Assembly: GCA_021774785.1 (NCBI GenBank)
Contig: JAJFIQ010000019.1
Location: 806,001 to 870,000 of the forward strand
Reading direction: 5' to 3'
DNA length: 64,000 bases
From: Emcibacter sp.
GTDB lineage: Bacteria; Pseudomonadota; Alphaproteobacteria; Sphingomonadales; Emcibacteraceae
Shown: positions 26,985-36,244 of the stretch, piece after piece
How positions within the stretch are numbered: position 1 is the stretch's first letter
Layout: each line of letters begins with the position of its first letter
Notes under the pieces: model-generated
What the model was told of the DNA's origin: nothing
Databases searched by the model: none
The model's input: the letters and a program-made list of their open reading frames with translations, nothing else
Made by a program: the position numbers and the translations under genes

Positions 26985-27323
26985 TTAGTGCAAACTTTTC
27001 TGGGCAATGATCTGATCAAGGTCATGCAAGGTGTTTGTTAATTCTTTTTCTGCCGATTCGTTTGCATTTTCCAACCTTCTGCATTTTTCTTCCAATGCTT
27101 CATAGCCATTTTTCAGGCCGATACAATGTTTTTTCATTTCATCATGTTCACGGGCCATCTGTTTATTTTCTATTTCAAGCTGTTCGATATAGGTCGCCTG
27201 CTCACTGGTGCTTTCATGCCCCTGCGTTTCGCTATTGAGTATGGCTCTCTCCAGACGCGTTAAGGCCTCTTCTATTGCGGCTTCGGCCTGTTCTGCGCTC
27301 ATTGCTTTTTTGCTTTTGGGCAT
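26985..27323 (-). CDS. DUF4164-like coiled-coil protein
   Basis: 112 aa from the ATG at 27323 (MPKSKKAMSAEQAEAAIEEAL); the 21 earlier codons of the track ORF run into the upstream region. The protein is almost entirely charged helix with heptads (LEIENKQMAREHDEMKKH, EEKCRRLENANESAEKEL). Its position directly before zapA, and opposite tkt, matches the alphaproteobacterial DUF4164 genes, so a division-associated role is likely by context only. Confidence 0.75.
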   Translation of the reverse strand: MPKSKKAMSAEQAEAAIEEALTRLERAILNSETQGHESTSEQATYIEQLEIENKQMAREHDEMKKHCIGLKNGYEALEEKCRRLENANESAEKELTNTLHDLDQIIAQKSLH

Positions 27324-27437
27324 GATATCTCTATTCTTTGAATTTATTAAATTACCTATTTCTTTTTTCATAGGTGTAAGACACATTGTACAAAAAAAAT
27401 ATCACATTAGAAGTTAAAAAATTAAAAACAATTCAAA

Positions 27438-27708
27438 GGTCTCAAGTAGCGAAGCGGTAGACCAAACCATAAGGCCTCAAGTAGCGAAGCGATAGACCAA
27501 ACCATAAGGCCTCAAGTAGCGAAGCGATAGACCAAACCATAAGGCCTCAAGTAGCGAAGCGATAGACCAAACCATAAGGTCTCAAGTAGCGAAGCGGTAG
27601 ACCAAACCATAAGGTCTCAAGTAGCGAAGCGGTAGACCAAACCATAAGGTCTCAAGTAGCGAAGCGGTAGACCAAAACAAACGGTCTCAAGTAGCGAAGC
27701 GAAAGGTC
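27438..27708. repeat. Array of eight 35-bp tandem repeats
   Basis: Units start at 27438, 27473, 27508, 27543, 27578, 27613, 27648 and 27683, exactly 35 bp apart. Type A begins GGTCTCAAGTAGCGAAGCGG and continues TAGACCAAACCATAA. Type B (units 2-4) has GGCCT at the start and CGATAG in place of CGGTAG. Units 7 and 8 diverge at the 3' end. Each type A unit has a GGTCT/AGACC outer inverted repeat enclosing GCGAAGC, a known exceptionally stable DNA mini-hairpin. There are no unique spacers, so it is not a CRISPR array. It fills most of the 512-bp gap between the divergent DUF4164-zapA and tkt units. The remaining 127 bp before tkt hold a possible weak promoter (TTGACG) and nothing else I can name. 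Confidence 0.97.
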
Positions 27709-27835
27709 AAATATAAAAACCTTTTATTTCGCATAAAATAATATAAGCAGGTTGACGAAAGAGGCGCAAACGTTCATTGTGCCGCCGTTAACTGGGTAAT
27801 TTTTTCATCAATTTTATACAGCCGGTAAGAATATT

Positions 27836-29809
27836 ATGACAATTTCACTTTCCAGTATGGCAAATGCCATCCGCGCCTTGTCCATGGACGCCGTACAAGC
27901 AGCAAATTCAGGACACCCCGGAATGCCCATGGGCATGGCCGATGTGGCGACAGTACTTTATACCAAACATCTGAAATATGACCCTACATGGCCGGAATGG
28001 CCCAATCGGGATAGATTTATTCTGTCTGCGGGTCATGGGTCTATGTTGCTCTATTCATTGCTGTATTTGACGGGCTATAAAAACCCAACCATTGATGACA
28101 TTAAAAATTTCCGTCAATTGCATCAACCCTGCGCCGGACATCCCGAATTTGCCGAACTGGCTGGCGTTGAAATGACCACGGGTCCCTTGGGACAGGGTTT
28201 AGCCTCATCCGTAGGGTTTGCCTTGGCAGAAAGATTGTCCAATGCCCGTATGGGGGATGTGATCGATCATCATACCTATGTCATCTGCGGTGATGGCTGT
28301 TTGATGGAGGGAATCAGCCATGAAGCCATCTCCATGGCCGGACATTTGAACCTTGGCAAAATGATTGTACTTTGGGACGATAACGAGATTTGCATCGACG
28401 GCAGCACCAGTGCCACTGTTTCCGATGACCAGATTGCCCGTTTCAGTGCTTCTGGCTGGCATGTACAGGCCATTAATGGCCATGATGTAGAAGAAATTGA
28501 CGCCGCAATAGAAGCGGCGAAAAATGATGACCGACCATCCATGATTGCCTGCCGTACGACCATTGGTTACGGCGCTCCCAATAAACAGGGAACATCTGGC
28601 GTTCATGGTGCCCCATTGGGTGAGCAAGAAATTGAAGCTGTGCGCAAAATTCTCAATTGGCCCCACGCACCATTTGAAATTCCAGACGATATTCTTGCTG
28701 CATGGCGGGTCGCCGGAAAACAATCACAGGAACTTTCCGAAAATTGGAAATTAGCCTTTGATGGATTGGGTAATGAAGTCAAAGCAGACTTTAACCGTCG
28801 CCTGAATAAGGAACTTCCCACAAATCTTGAGGATATTGTAAACACCTATAAAAAGGATTTGGCCGAAAATCCGCAAAAAGTTGCCACACGCAAGGCTTCC
28901 CTGATGGCACTGAATGTCATTAATCCAGTTGTGCAGGAAACAATTGGTGGCTCTGCGGACCTTACCGGATCGAACCTGACCAAGAGTTCAGGTCAGAAAA
29001 CTATCACAGGAAGCGACTTTTCTGGTCGCTATATGTATTACGGTGTGCGTGAATTCGGCATGTCAGCCTTTATGAACGGACTTGCGCTACACGGGGAATA
29101 TATTCCTTACGGCGGCACTTTTATGGTTTTTACCGATTATTGCCGTTCTGCTATCCGCCTGAGTGCCCTTATGGAGCAGCGGGTAATTTATGTTATGACC
29201 CATGACAGTATTGGCCTTGGGGAAGATGGCCCGACCCATCAACCGGTTGAGCATCTTATGAGCTTGCGTGTTATGCCAAATGTAGCGGTCTACCGTCCGG
29301 CCGATGCAGTGGAAACCGCCGAAAGCTGGCTCGCTGCAATGCAAGACACAAAGCGGCCCAGTGTTTTGGCACTCACCCGACAGAGTACGGAGCCTGTACG
29401 TCTCACCCATACTGCTGAGAATATGGTTGCCAAGGGTGGTTATGAATTGCGCTGTTCTGATGGTGTGGCCAAGGTAACGATTATTGCCACTGGTTCAGAA
29501 GTCGAACTTGCCGTTGCCGCCCGCGATACCTTACAGGCTGACGGTATTCCGACCCGCGTGGTTTCCATGCCGTCAACCGACGTCTTTGATGATCAGCCAC
29601 AAGATTATAAAGATGAGATACTTGGCAATACTGACATTAATGTCTCCATCGAAGCCGGATCGTGCTTTGGCTGGGAACGTTATGTGGGTCGTGACGGTAT
29701 TATTATCGGTATGGATAGCTTTGGTGCCTCGGCCCCGGCTGAAGAATTATATGAACATTTTGGAATCACGGCAGATGCAATTGTCACTGCCGTAAAAAAC
29801 AGACTTTAA
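27836..29809 (+). CDS. tkt: Transketolase
   Basis: Thiamine-diphosphate enzyme that moves two-carbon ketol units between pentose-phosphate and glycolytic sugars. The 657-aa protein has [16 protein letters not shown], the ThDP motif [13 protein letters not shown] with downstream DDNEICIDG, the central pyrimidine domain ([37 protein letters not shown]) and the C-terminal [10 protein letters not shown] domain. It begins a run tkt-gap-pgk, the usual alphaproteobacterial order. Confidence 0.98.
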   Translation: MTISLSSMANAIRALSMDAVQAANSGHPGMPMGMADVATVLYTKHLKYDPTWPEWPNRDRFILSAGHGSMLLYSLLYLTGYKNPTIDDIKNFRQLHQPCAGHPEFAELAGVEMTTGPLGQGLASSVGFALAERLSNARMGDVIDHHTYVICGDGCLMEGISHEAISMAGHLNLGKMIVLWDDNEICIDGSTSATVSDDQIARFSASGWHVQAINGHDVEEIDAAIEAAKNDDRPSMIACRTTIGYGAPNKQGTSGVHGAPLGEQEIEAVRKILNWPHAPFEIPDDILAAWRVAGKQSQELSENWKLAFDGLGNEVKADFNRRLNKELPTNLEDIVNTYKKDLAENPQKVATRKASLMALNVINPVVQETIGGSADLTGSNLTKSSGQKTITGSDFSGRYMYYGVREFGMSAFMNGLALHGEYIPYGGTFMVFTDYCRSAIRLSALMEQRVIYVMTHDSIGLGEDGPTHQPVEHLMSLRVMPNVAVYRPADAVETAESWLAAMQDTKRPSVLALTRQSTEPVRLTHTAENMVAKGGYELRCSDGVAKVTIIATGSEVELAVAARDTLQADGIPTRVVSMPSTDVFDDQPQDYKDEILGNTDINVSIEAGSCFGWERYVGRDGIIIGMDSFGASAPAEELYEHFGITADAIVTAVKNRL

Positions 29810-29834
29810 ATTTAAGAAAACGGAGAATACACCC

Positions 29835-30839
29835 ATGACTATTCGTGTTGCAATCAACGGTTTTGGCCGCATCGGGCGTTTGGCGCTTCGGGCTGTTTAT
29901 GAATCAGGCCGTGATGATATTGAAATTGTAGGTATTAATGACCTCGGTGCAGTGGATATGAACGCCTATCTTCTGAAACGGGATTCTGTCCATGGAACCT
30001 TTCCATTTGATGTGAATGTAGACGGCGATGTGATGAATTTGGGTCGCAACCCCATCAAAGTGACCGCAGAGCGTAACCCTGCTGACTTGCCGTGGGCTGA
30101 TCTTGGCGTTGACATTGTGTATGAATGTACCGGGTTCTTTGCCGACAAAGAAAAATCATCCGCCCATCTTGCGGCAGGTGCCAAAAAAGTTCTTATTTCT
30201 GCACCTGCTGGTGGCGTTGACAACACTGTCGTTTACGGCGTGAACCATGACACATTGACTGCTGACCATATTGTTGTTTCCAATGCATCATGCACAACAA
30301 ACTGTCTGGCCCCTGTTGCACAGGTGTTAAATGATACAGTTGGTATCGAAAAAGGTATTATGACTACTGTCCACGCCTATACCGGCGACCAACGGGTACT
30401 CGACACCCTGCACAGCGACCCTCGCCGTGCCCGTGCCTGTGGCCTGAGCATGATTCCAACATCAACTGGTGCCGCACGCGCCGTTGGTTTGGTTTTACCT
30501 GAATTGGCGGGTAAATTGGACGGCACGTCTGTTCGGGTGCCTACCCCCAATGTATCCATGATTGACCTGACGTTTGTTGCCAAAAGATCAACAACAGAAG
30601 CCGAAATCAATCAAGCTATTGAGGAAGCCTCTAATGGTCGTCTGAAAGGTGTGTTGGCTTATGTTACTGAGCCAACGGTATCTATCGACTTCAACCATGA
30701 TCCAGCAAGCTCCAGCTTTGATGCCTCACAGACATCAGTGCTGGATGGCAATCTGGTCCGTGTCTTGAGCTGGTATGATAACGAGTGGGGTTTCTCCAAC
30801 CGTATGTCTGATACAGCCAAGGTTATGGCTGGCCTCTAA
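29835..30839 (+). CDS. gap: Glyceraldehyde-3-phosphate dehydrogenase, type I
   Basis: 334 aa. It has NAD(P)-binding [15 protein letters not shown], the catalytic Cys in [15 protein letters not shown] near residue 154, the His in [14 protein letters not shown], and the C-terminal [12 protein letters not shown]. It interconverts glyceraldehyde-3-phosphate and 1,3-bisphosphoglycerate. It lies 25 bp after tkt and 1 bp before pgk, so the three enzymes are probably made from one mRNA. CGGAGAATACACCC before the ATG gives a good ribosome binding site. Confidence 0.98.
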   Translation: MTIRVAINGFGRIGRLALRAVYESGRDDIEIVGINDLGAVDMNAYLLKRDSVHGTFPFDVNVDGDVMNLGRNPIKVTAERNPADLPWADLGVDIVYECTGFFADKEKSSAHLAAGAKKVLISAPAGGVDNTVVYGVNHDTLTADHIVVSNASCTTNCLAPVAQVLNDTVGIEKGIMTTVHAYTGDQRVLDTLHSDPRRARACGLSMIPTSTGAARAVGLVLPELAGKLDGTSVRVPTPNVSMIDLTFVAKRSTTEAEINQAIEEASNGRLKGVLAYVTEPTVSIDFNHDPASSSFDASQTSVLDGNLVRVLSWYDNEWGFSNRMSDTAKVMAGL

Positions 30840-30840
30840 T

Positions 30841-32037
30841 ATGGTACAATTCAAGAATATTGAAGATCTGGGCGCGCTTGATAACAAGCGCGTCCTTATT
30901 CGTGCTGACCTTAACGTTCCCATGAATGACGGGAATGTCACAGACGATACCCGCATCAGATCCGTAGCCCCGACCATCCTAGCATTAATGGACAAAGGCG
31001 CACAGGTCATCGTCATGTCCCATTTTGGCCGTCCTAAGGGCAAAATTGTCCCGGAAATGTCGCTGGAACAGTTGGCTCAGCCTTTAGCCAATGTGATCAA
31101 AAAAGCCGTGGTATTTGTCAATGACTGTTCCGGCGAAGTGATTACGGAAACATTGGATGCTATGGAGAGAGATACGGTTCTCCTTCTTGAAAATGTCCGC
31201 TTCCACGAGGGCGAAACAAATAATGATACGGATTTTGCACAGGCTTTGGCTGACAACGCAGACTTTTATGTCAATGAGGCTTTTTCCTGCTCTCACCGTG
31301 CCCATGCCTCGACCGAGGGTATTGCCCACCTGTTACCGTCCGCTGCCGGACTGTCACTGGACAAAGAACTAACCGCCCTGGAAAATGCGCTTGGAGACCC
31401 AAAACGAGCACTATGCGCCGTGGTTGGTGGCGCTAAAGTATCCAGCAAACTTGATGTACTGACCAATCTGGTCGAAAAGGTTGATCACCTGATCATTGGT
31501 GGCGGCATGGCTAATACTTTCCTTGCGGCGCAGGGGGTCAATGTGGGCGCATCATTATGCGAACACGACCTTGCCGATACAGCCCGTGCCATCCTGAGCA
31601 AAGCTGCTAAGCAGAATTGTACGATTCATTTACCGACTGATCTGGTGGTGGCAAAGGAATTCAAAGCAGGTGCGGAATGCCGCACGATTGGCCTTGATGA
31701 TGTGGCAGCCGATGAAATGATATTGGATGTTGGTCCAGCGTCCGTGAATGGCCTTGTCCATATGCTGACAAGTTGCAAAACACTGATCTGGAACGGCCCC
31801 ATGGGCGCATTCGAGATTGAACCCTTTGATGCGGCAACCGTGGCCCTTGCCAAAGCAGCCGGAAAGCTGACGGAGAACGGTACTCTTATATCCGTTGCGG
31901 GCGGTGGCGATACCGTCGCGGCCCTCAATCATGCGGGTGTTGCGGATCAGTTTTCCCATATCTCCACCGCTGGCGGTGCCTTCCTCGAATGGATGGAAGG
32001 CAAGGAACTGCCAGGTGTGAAAGTGCTTGAAAAATAA
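30841..32037 (+). CDS. pgk: Phosphoglycerate kinase
   Basis: The start is the ATG at 30841 ([20 protein letters not shown]), one base after the gap stop; the longer track ORF reads back into gap. The 398-aa protein has [29 protein letters not shown], the hinge region and nucleotide motifs [13 protein letters not shown] and [11 protein letters not shown]. It transfers phosphate from 1,3-bisphosphoglycerate to ADP. The fba gene that often follows is absent; thiE is next. Confidence 0.98.
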   Translation: MVQFKNIEDLGALDNKRVLIRADLNVPMNDGNVTDDTRIRSVAPTILALMDKGAQVIVMSHFGRPKGKIVPEMSLEQLAQPLANVIKKAVVFVNDCSGEVITETLDAMERDTVLLLENVRFHEGETNNDTDFAQALADNADFYVNEAFSCSHRAHASTEGIAHLLPSAAGLSLDKELTALENALGDPKRALCAVVGGAKVSSKLDVLTNLVEKVDHLIIGGGMANTFLAAQGVNVGASLCEHDLADTARAILSKAAKQNCTIHLPTDLVVAKEFKAGAECRTIGLDDVAADEMILDVGPASVNGLVHMLTSCKTLIWNGPMGAFEIEPFDAATVALAKAAGKLTENGTLISVAGGGDTVAALNHAGVADQFSHISTAGGAFLEWMEGKELPGVKVLEK

Positions 32038-32046
32038 AAATTTCGT

Positions 32047-32070
32047 TACCCCGGACCACAATCCGGGGTA
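32047..32070. terminator. Perfect 9-bp palindrome after pgk, probable terminator or repeat element
   Basis: TACCCCGGA, a 6-base loop, then TCCGGGGTA, 9 bp past the pgk stop. No strong T tract follows on the + strand, so it may be an mRNA-stabilising hairpin or one of the dispersed palindromes of Alphaproteobacteria rather than an intrinsic terminator. Confidence 0.5.
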
Positions 32071-32097
32071 CATCTTTGTATCAATAACAACATCTGA

Positions 32098-32126
32098 TTG
32101 TTTAAGGGTATAATCCTATATATAAA
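32098..32126 (+). promoter_or_regulatory. Possible promoter for thiE
   Basis: TTGTTT and TATAAA are separated by 17 bp, between the pgk palindrome and the thiE start. It is plausible but unproven. No THI-box riboswitch is recognisable in the short leader. Confidence 0.35.
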
Positions 32127-32154
32127 TGGATCCCGGCTCGGAGGCCGGTATGAC
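32127..32154. repeat. Alphaproteobacterial extragenic palindrome
   Basis: TGGATCCCGGCTCGGAGGCC-GGTATGAC reads on the - strand as GTCATACCGG...CCGGGATCCA. This resembles the dispersed GTCAT-CCGG...CCGGGATCCA palindromes scattered between genes in many Alphaproteobacteria. Only one copy is evident in the window. It sits directly upstream of thiE. Confidence 0.55.
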
Positions 32155-32176
32155 GATATGAATGATGAGAAATTTT

Positions 32177-32800
32177 ATGGCCCAGACACAACTCTATATT
32201 ATTACCCCCCCAACCTTTAATCTAGATGACTTTGCCGGTCAATTACAGCAAGCATTAAGCGGCGGGGATGTGGCCAGTGTACAGTTGCGTCTGAAAGATG
32301 TTACCGACGAAGAAATAATCACAGCAGCTAAAGTCCTGAAGCCCATTTGTCATGCCAAGAACGTGGCCTTTATCATTAATGACCGACCGGATATTGCCCG
32401 TAAAGTCGGCGCGGACGGAGTTCATGTGGGACAGGATGATATGTCATATAAGGATGCCCGTGAAATAGTCGGTGATGATTGCATCGTCGGTGTCACAGCA
32501 AAGAACAGCCGTCATTTGTCCATGGTCGCCGCCGAACAAGGAGCCAGTTATGTAGCCTTTGGTGCCTTTTTCCCCACAGACACAAAAGAGACTTCAGTAA
32601 CAGCGGAATTAAGCCTAATTACATGGTGGGTCGAGCTGTTTGAGGTTCCCTGTGTCGCCATTGGCGGCATCACTGTGGATAATGCCAAGCCATTGATAGA
32701 TTCCGGTGCAGATTTCATTGCGGTCAGTGCGGGCATATGGAAACATGCCCAAGGCCCCAAAGTCGCCGTTCAGGAATTCAATGCGCTGTTCGAAACTTAA
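32177..32800 (+). CDS. thiE: Thiamine-phosphate synthase
   Basis: Condenses HMP-pyrophosphate with the thiazole phosphate to give thiamine phosphate. I choose the ATG at 32177 (MAQTQLYIITPPTFNLDDF) because the TIM-barrel begins there; the track includes five more codons. The 207-aa protein has VQLRLKDV, FIINDRPDIARKVGADGVHVGQDDM, GASYVAFGAFFPTDTKET, VAIGGITVDNAKPLIDSGADFIAVSAGIW. No other thi genes are nearby. Its stop overlaps that of the convergent gene. Confidence 0.9.
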   Translation: MAQTQLYIITPPTFNLDDFAGQLQQALSGGDVASVQLRLKDVTDEEIITAAKVLKPICHAKNVAFIINDRPDIARKVGADGVHVGQDDMSYKDAREIVGDDCIVGVTAKNSRHLSMVAAEQGASYVAFGAFFPTDTKETSVTAELSLITWWVELFEVPCVAIGGITVDNAKPLIDSGADFIAVSAGIWKHAQGPKVAVQEFNALFET

Positions 32801-33684
32801 AATGCCCGCTGATCTGGGACTCTACGTTGTGTGATCCTTTTTTGACTTTTATAGACCGCGACATTCTGCGATTTTTTTCGCCACAATATACCCCCGATAG
32901 GTATAGAGAATAATGCGAGCCATAATGAACCGCTGAACAAACTATTCCCCGTATTTTCTTTAACGTCCAGACCTGTGACGTAGCCCTCATACAATAGTGT
33001 TGCATCGACAAAGATATAATCACCTTTCCCGCCTAGTTCAAATTCAAGCAGCCCAGTATAAGCCAGATCCTGCACCGTTGCCAAATCAAGTTGTTTCCGC
33101 CCTATCTCAAACAGGCCGTCATAGCCATCCATGTATGTTTCCAGAACGGATTCGGTTATGCGGAAATGCTGTCTTGTACGGTGATTATCCCCAATATCAC
33201 GGTAGGCCCCAAGGTTGACACTTTTCTGTCCTAAATTTTCTCTGGTTACTTCCCGTCTGCGTATGGTGGTGCCATAAAATATATTCCGACCAATGGTCAG
33301 TTCCACGACCTCTTCCTCATTGGTCATATGAATAGTTCTTTTAGCGATATAATAGTGATCCGTCTGCCCAGACACCCTCTTATTGCGTAAGGCAATGCCA
33401 TCGTGGCGATTGACCTTTCCGGTATCTTCCATACTATTTGGACCCGGCGTCCGGACCCATTCTTTATCATCTTGAAATCTAAAATTAATGATTACTTTTG
33501 AGAGTACAAATTGGTCACCCATGGGTAACTTGCTACGAAGATCAAATTGTCCATGATATTTCTGTGTCGGGGAGATCAGTATATCCTGATTATCCAGTCG
33601 TAATTCACCAGACAATATTGTTGCTACAGCCACATTCGACCAAAGCCACATCACTGTAAAAACTAATAAAAACCGGACTGTCAC
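32797..33684 (-). CDS. Unrecognised exported protein with C-terminal membrane anchor
   Basis: I do not recognise the family. A GTG at 33684 with AAAAGGAAAAAAT upstream is preferred; it gives a clean signal peptide (VTVRFLLVFTVMWLWSNVAVA). An ATG at 33723 without a ribosome binding site would add 13 residues. The mature part (about 230 residues) is beta-rich and charged: SGELRLDNQDILISPTQ, FRFQDDKEWVRTPGPN, NEEEVVELTIGRNIFYGTTI. It ends with one membrane span (LFSGSLWLALFSIPIGGILW) and a basic tail. The tripartite end (hydrophilic spacer, span, basic tail) resembles protein-sorting anchors, but no PEP or VPxxP box is seen. It is convergent with thiE. Confidence 0.7.
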   Translation of the reverse strand: MTVRFLLVFTVMWLWSNVAVATILSGELRLDNQDILISPTQKYHGQFDLRSKLPMGDQFVLSKVIINFRFQDDKEWVRTPGPNSMEDTGKVNRHDGIALRNKRVSGQTDHYYIAKRTIHMTNEEEVVELTIGRNIFYGTTIRRREVTRENLGQKSVNLGAYRDIGDNHRTRQHFRITESVLETYMDGYDGLFEIGRKQLDLATVQDLAYTGLLEFELGGKGDYIFVDATLLYEGYVTGLDVKENTGNSLFSGSLWLALFSIPIGGILWRKKSQNVAVYKSQKRITQRRVPDQRAF

Positions 33685-33795
33685 ATTTTTTCCTTTTACG
33701 GTCCAACAATACATACTGGACATTCAGAGTTTATTAAGAAATAGGAAGATTTTTATCCATTTGCATACTCAAGCGCAGAACCCTATAAAAGAAAA

Positions 33796-34230
33796 ATGAC
33801 AGACATTAAAATAGCCAAAATTACCGCAGAAAAAGATCTTGAAAAATGCATCCACATCCGCACTGTTGTTTTTGTTGATGAACAGAATGTCCCGGTGGAT
33901 GAAGAGATCGACGGCCTGGATCACGAAGCTGTTCATTATCTGTTATCTGTGGATGGGGAAGCGATCGCTACGGCACGCGTTCGTTATCTTAATGAAATCG
34001 CAAAAATAGAGCGAGTGGCTGTTCTAAAAAAACTCAGAGGCCATGCTATCGGGCGGAAGTTGATGAAATTTATCGTGGCAGACATACAAAAAAATTCCGC
34101 AATAAAGACCATAAAACTAGGCGCACAGATACAGGCTATTGAATTCTATGAAAAACTGAATTTTGAAAGCTATGGCGACGAATATCTCGACGCCGCCATC
34201 AGGCACATATGGATGAAACGGGAAATATAA
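33796..34230 (+). CDS. GNAT family N-acetyltransferase
   Basis: 144 aa. The GNAT core is clear: HIRTVVFVDEQNVPVDEEIDGLDHEAVHYL, then VRYLNEIAKIERVAVLKKLRGHAIGRKLM (acetyl-CoA pyrophosphate loop) and EFYEKLNFESYGDEYLDAAIRHIWM. The first segment is typical of YjcF/ElaA-like members, whose substrates are unknown. It appears to be a single-gene unit, convergent with the DUF4870 gene. Confidence 0.9.
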   Translation: MTDIKIAKITAEKDLEKCIHIRTVVFVDEQNVPVDEEIDGLDHEAVHYLLSVDGEAIATARVRYLNEIAKIERVAVLKKLRGHAIGRKLMKFIVADIQKNSAIKTIKLGAQIQAIEFYEKLNFESYGDEYLDAAIRHIWMKREI

Positions 34231-34233
34231 TGA

Positions 34234-34569
34234 TCAGATTTTAATCTGACCAATCCATTTTTCCGCAAGGTCACCCGCAATGGGAAGTTTATATTGCTCG
34301 CCCTGAAACCCCTTAACCATCAACAAAACCCATAGCACCAATGCCACAACTCCCAGAATAGGTATTAAAGGGATTCCAACAAGGCTTATGGACAAAGCAA
34401 TATTTAACACATTGAAACCGCCAAAGACAATAATAGACTGCATAGCATGAAAGCGAACTTCCTTGTTTTCTTTTTCAACCAAAAGAAAAACTAATCCTGA
34501 TAACCAGCCAAAAACGTAACATAGGCCCGACGCAACATGTTTTTCTAATCCCGTGGATGTTTTACTCAT
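34234..34569 (-). CDS. DUF4870 / Tic20-like small membrane protein
   Basis: 111 aa. Membrane segments (about 12-30, 43-65 and 67-92) flank the conserved NKEVRFHAMQSIIVFGGFN, which marks the DUF4870 family. The family is integral to the membrane with no assigned function. GGGAAAAAAATG at the start is a reasonable ribosome binding site. It stands alone between two + strand genes. Confidence 0.88.
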   Translation of the reverse strand: MSKTSTGLEKHVASGLCYVFGWLSGLVFLLVEKENKEVRFHAMQSIIVFGGFNVLNIALSISLVGIPLIPILGVVALVLWVLLMVKGFQGEQYKLPIAGDLAEKWIGQIKI

Positions 34570-34638
34570 TTTTTTCCCTCTATTTTTGATATAAAAAACT
34601 ATACAATAAATTTTTATGGACTTCCAGTAGGCTATTTT

Positions 34639-35322
34639 ATGATGAACAAGCTGCCCATATTATATAGCTTCCGCCGCTGCCCCTACGCCATGCGCTCGCG
34701 GATTGGACTCATCTATGCCAAAATCGGTTGCGAAATACGAGAAGTTGTTCTGAGCGATAAGCCGATTGAGATGACCAGCATTTCAACCAAAGCAACGGTA
34801 CCAGTATTGGTTCTGCCTGAGGGGCAGGTCATTGACGAAAGTTATGACATCATCAAATGGGCAATTGGTCAGAATGATCTTGAGGGCTGGCAGGAATTTA
34901 TCCCTCAAACAGATGAGCTTGTAAAAGAAAATGACGGATCGTTTAAATTGGCGTTGGATAAATATAAATATGCATCACGCTTCCCTGAACATTCCCCAGA
35001 GACCTACCGCGATAAGGGTGAGGTTTTCCTTAAAAAACTGGATCACAAATTACAGGATTCTGCTTTTCTGCTAGGCGACCGCAAAACCATTGCCGACATA
35101 ACTATTTTTCCTTTCATCCGGCAATTCGCCCATGTGGATAAGGAATGGTTTTTCAACACCCGCTATATACGTCTCCAGCAGTGGCTATTATCACAACTGA
35201 ATGGTGATATATTTAAAGTAGTTATGAAAAAATACCCCGTCTGGCATGCAGGCGATAAACCGTTATATTTTCCTGACCTGCATCAAGGTTTTTATTCCCC
35301 TCTTGGCGCACCCTATAATTAA
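34639..35322 (+). CDS. Glutathione S-transferase-like protein
   Basis: 227 aa. The N-terminal thioredoxin-fold domain has LYSFRRCPYAMRSRIGL (CPYA active-site-like motif), TVPVLVLPEGQVIDESYDII (cis-Pro and glutathione-binding E-S) and an all-helical C-terminal domain (about 90-210, LGDRKTIADITIFPFIRQFAH). It is glutaredoxin-2-like in layout. The cysteine of the CPYA motif suggests thiol-transferase or omega/beta-like chemistry rather than classic Tyr/Ser GST. Substrate unknown. Confidence 0.88.
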   Translation: MMNKLPILYSFRRCPYAMRSRIGLIYAKIGCEIREVVLSDKPIEMTSISTKATVPVLVLPEGQVIDESYDIIKWAIGQNDLEGWQEFIPQTDELVKENDGSFKLALDKYKYASRFPEHSPETYRDKGEVFLKKLDHKLQDSAFLLGDRKTIADITIFPFIRQFAHVDKEWFFNTRYIRLQQWLLSQLNGDIFKVVMKKYPVWHAGDKPLYFPDLHQGFYSPLGAPYN

Positions 35323-35352
35323 TGCTACACTGAATTTCTCCGGAGAATAAAA

Positions 35353-35763
35353 ATGAATGCACTCAGTCAGGATAAAGTCGAATTCGTAATCTCAATAGCA
35401 CGCGAGGTTGGTGAATCTTCACTTGCAATTATTGGTGAAGAACTGGCAGAAAATAGTGAGCCACAACATTATTCCGAACTATCAATGGCAGCAAAGGCTG
35501 ATAATTCCGATGTTGAGGAATTTGCCGGTGATTCTGCCTATCAGGAACTGGTATCCGTTATCAATGGTATGAATGTAGAAGAACGTAGCGAGCTTGTCGC
35601 TTTGATGTGGCTTGGACGGGGGACTTATTCCGGTACCGAATGGGCGAGTGCGGTTTCAGATGCCCGCGATGCCAGCAATGACCATACTGCAGAATATTTG
35701 ATGCGTGCGCCAATGCTTCCTGATTATCTAGCCGAGGGCTTGGCTATGATTGCAGAAGATTAA
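35353..35763 (+). CDS. DUF3775 family protein
   Basis: 136 aa, acidic and helical. Recognised by VEFVISIAREVGES at the start and VEERSELVALMWLGRGTY with AEYLMRAPMLPDYLAEGLAMI at the end, which mark DUF3775. No catalytic residues are evident. GGAGAATAAAA precedes the ATG. It lies 30 bp after the GST gene and may be cotranscribed. Its stop is 4 bp from that of the convergent GNAT gene. Confidence 0.85.
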   Translation: MNALSQDKVEFVISIAREVGESSLAIIGEELAENSEPQHYSELSMAAKADNSDVEEFAGDSAYQELVSVINGMNVEERSELVALMWLGRGTYSGTEWASAVSDARDASNDHTAEYLMRAPMLPDYLAEGLAMIAED

Positions 35764-35767
35764 ATCA

Positions 35768-36244
35768 TCATTTCCCTGTTAACTGTTTAAGGGCTGGCCT
35801 ATCCAAACGATATCCGGTCCAATCCTCTTGTGCTTTTGCCCCAAGTGATTCATAAAATTTAATGCTGGGTGTGTTCCAGTCCAACACGGCCCAGTCCAGA
35901 CGACCACATCCCTCTTCATATGCCTTATCTGCCAGATGAAGGATTAAAGCCTTACCCAGACCACTGCCTCTGTTTTCCCTGTATACATAGAGGTCCTCAA
36001 GATATATTCCCGAACGTCCCAGAAATGTTGAGAAAGTATAGAAGTAAAGTGCAAAACCCGATGGTCTACCGTTAATTTCTCCAATGATAACGTGGGCCAC
36101 AGGATTGTTACCAAACAATGATTCTTTGAGTGTCTCCTCAGTGGCCACTACTTCATGCAATAATTTCTCATATTCAGCCAACGCTTTGATAAAAGTAAGT
36201 ATCAAAGGCACATCTTTCACTTTAGCTGAGCGGATAGATAACAT
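35768..36244 (-). CDS. GNAT family N-acetyltransferase, diamine-acetyltransferase type
   Basis: 158 aa. MLSIRSAKVKDVPLILTFIKALAEYEKL at the start, GIYLEDLYVYRENRGSGLGKALILHLA (acetyl-CoA loop) and WAVLDWNTPSIKFYESLGAKAQEDWTGYRL are the spermidine/spermine acetyltransferase-like signatures. The actual amine substrate cannot be read from the sequence. It overlaps the nfeD stop by one base, giving a three-gene unit SPFH-nfeD-GNAT. Confidence 0.92.
   Translation of the reverse strand: MLSIRSAKVKDVPLILTFIKALAEYEKLLHEVVATEETLKESLFGNNPVAHVIIGEINGRPSGFALYFYTFSTFLGRSGIYLEDLYVYRENRGSGLGKALILHLADKAYEEGCGRLDWAVLDWNTPSIKFYESLGAKAQEDWTGYRLDRPALKQLTGK

Noticed and set aside
27438-27708. Possible CRISPR array
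   Set aside because: The whole 35-bp unit is repeated without unique spacers; there are no cas genes and the period is tandem. A repeat-finder could miscall it.
27323-27835. 6S RNA gene near zapA
   Set aside because: 6S RNA is often beside zapA in Alphaproteobacteria, but the gap is taken up by the tandem array and the remaining pieces are too short for the 6S fold.
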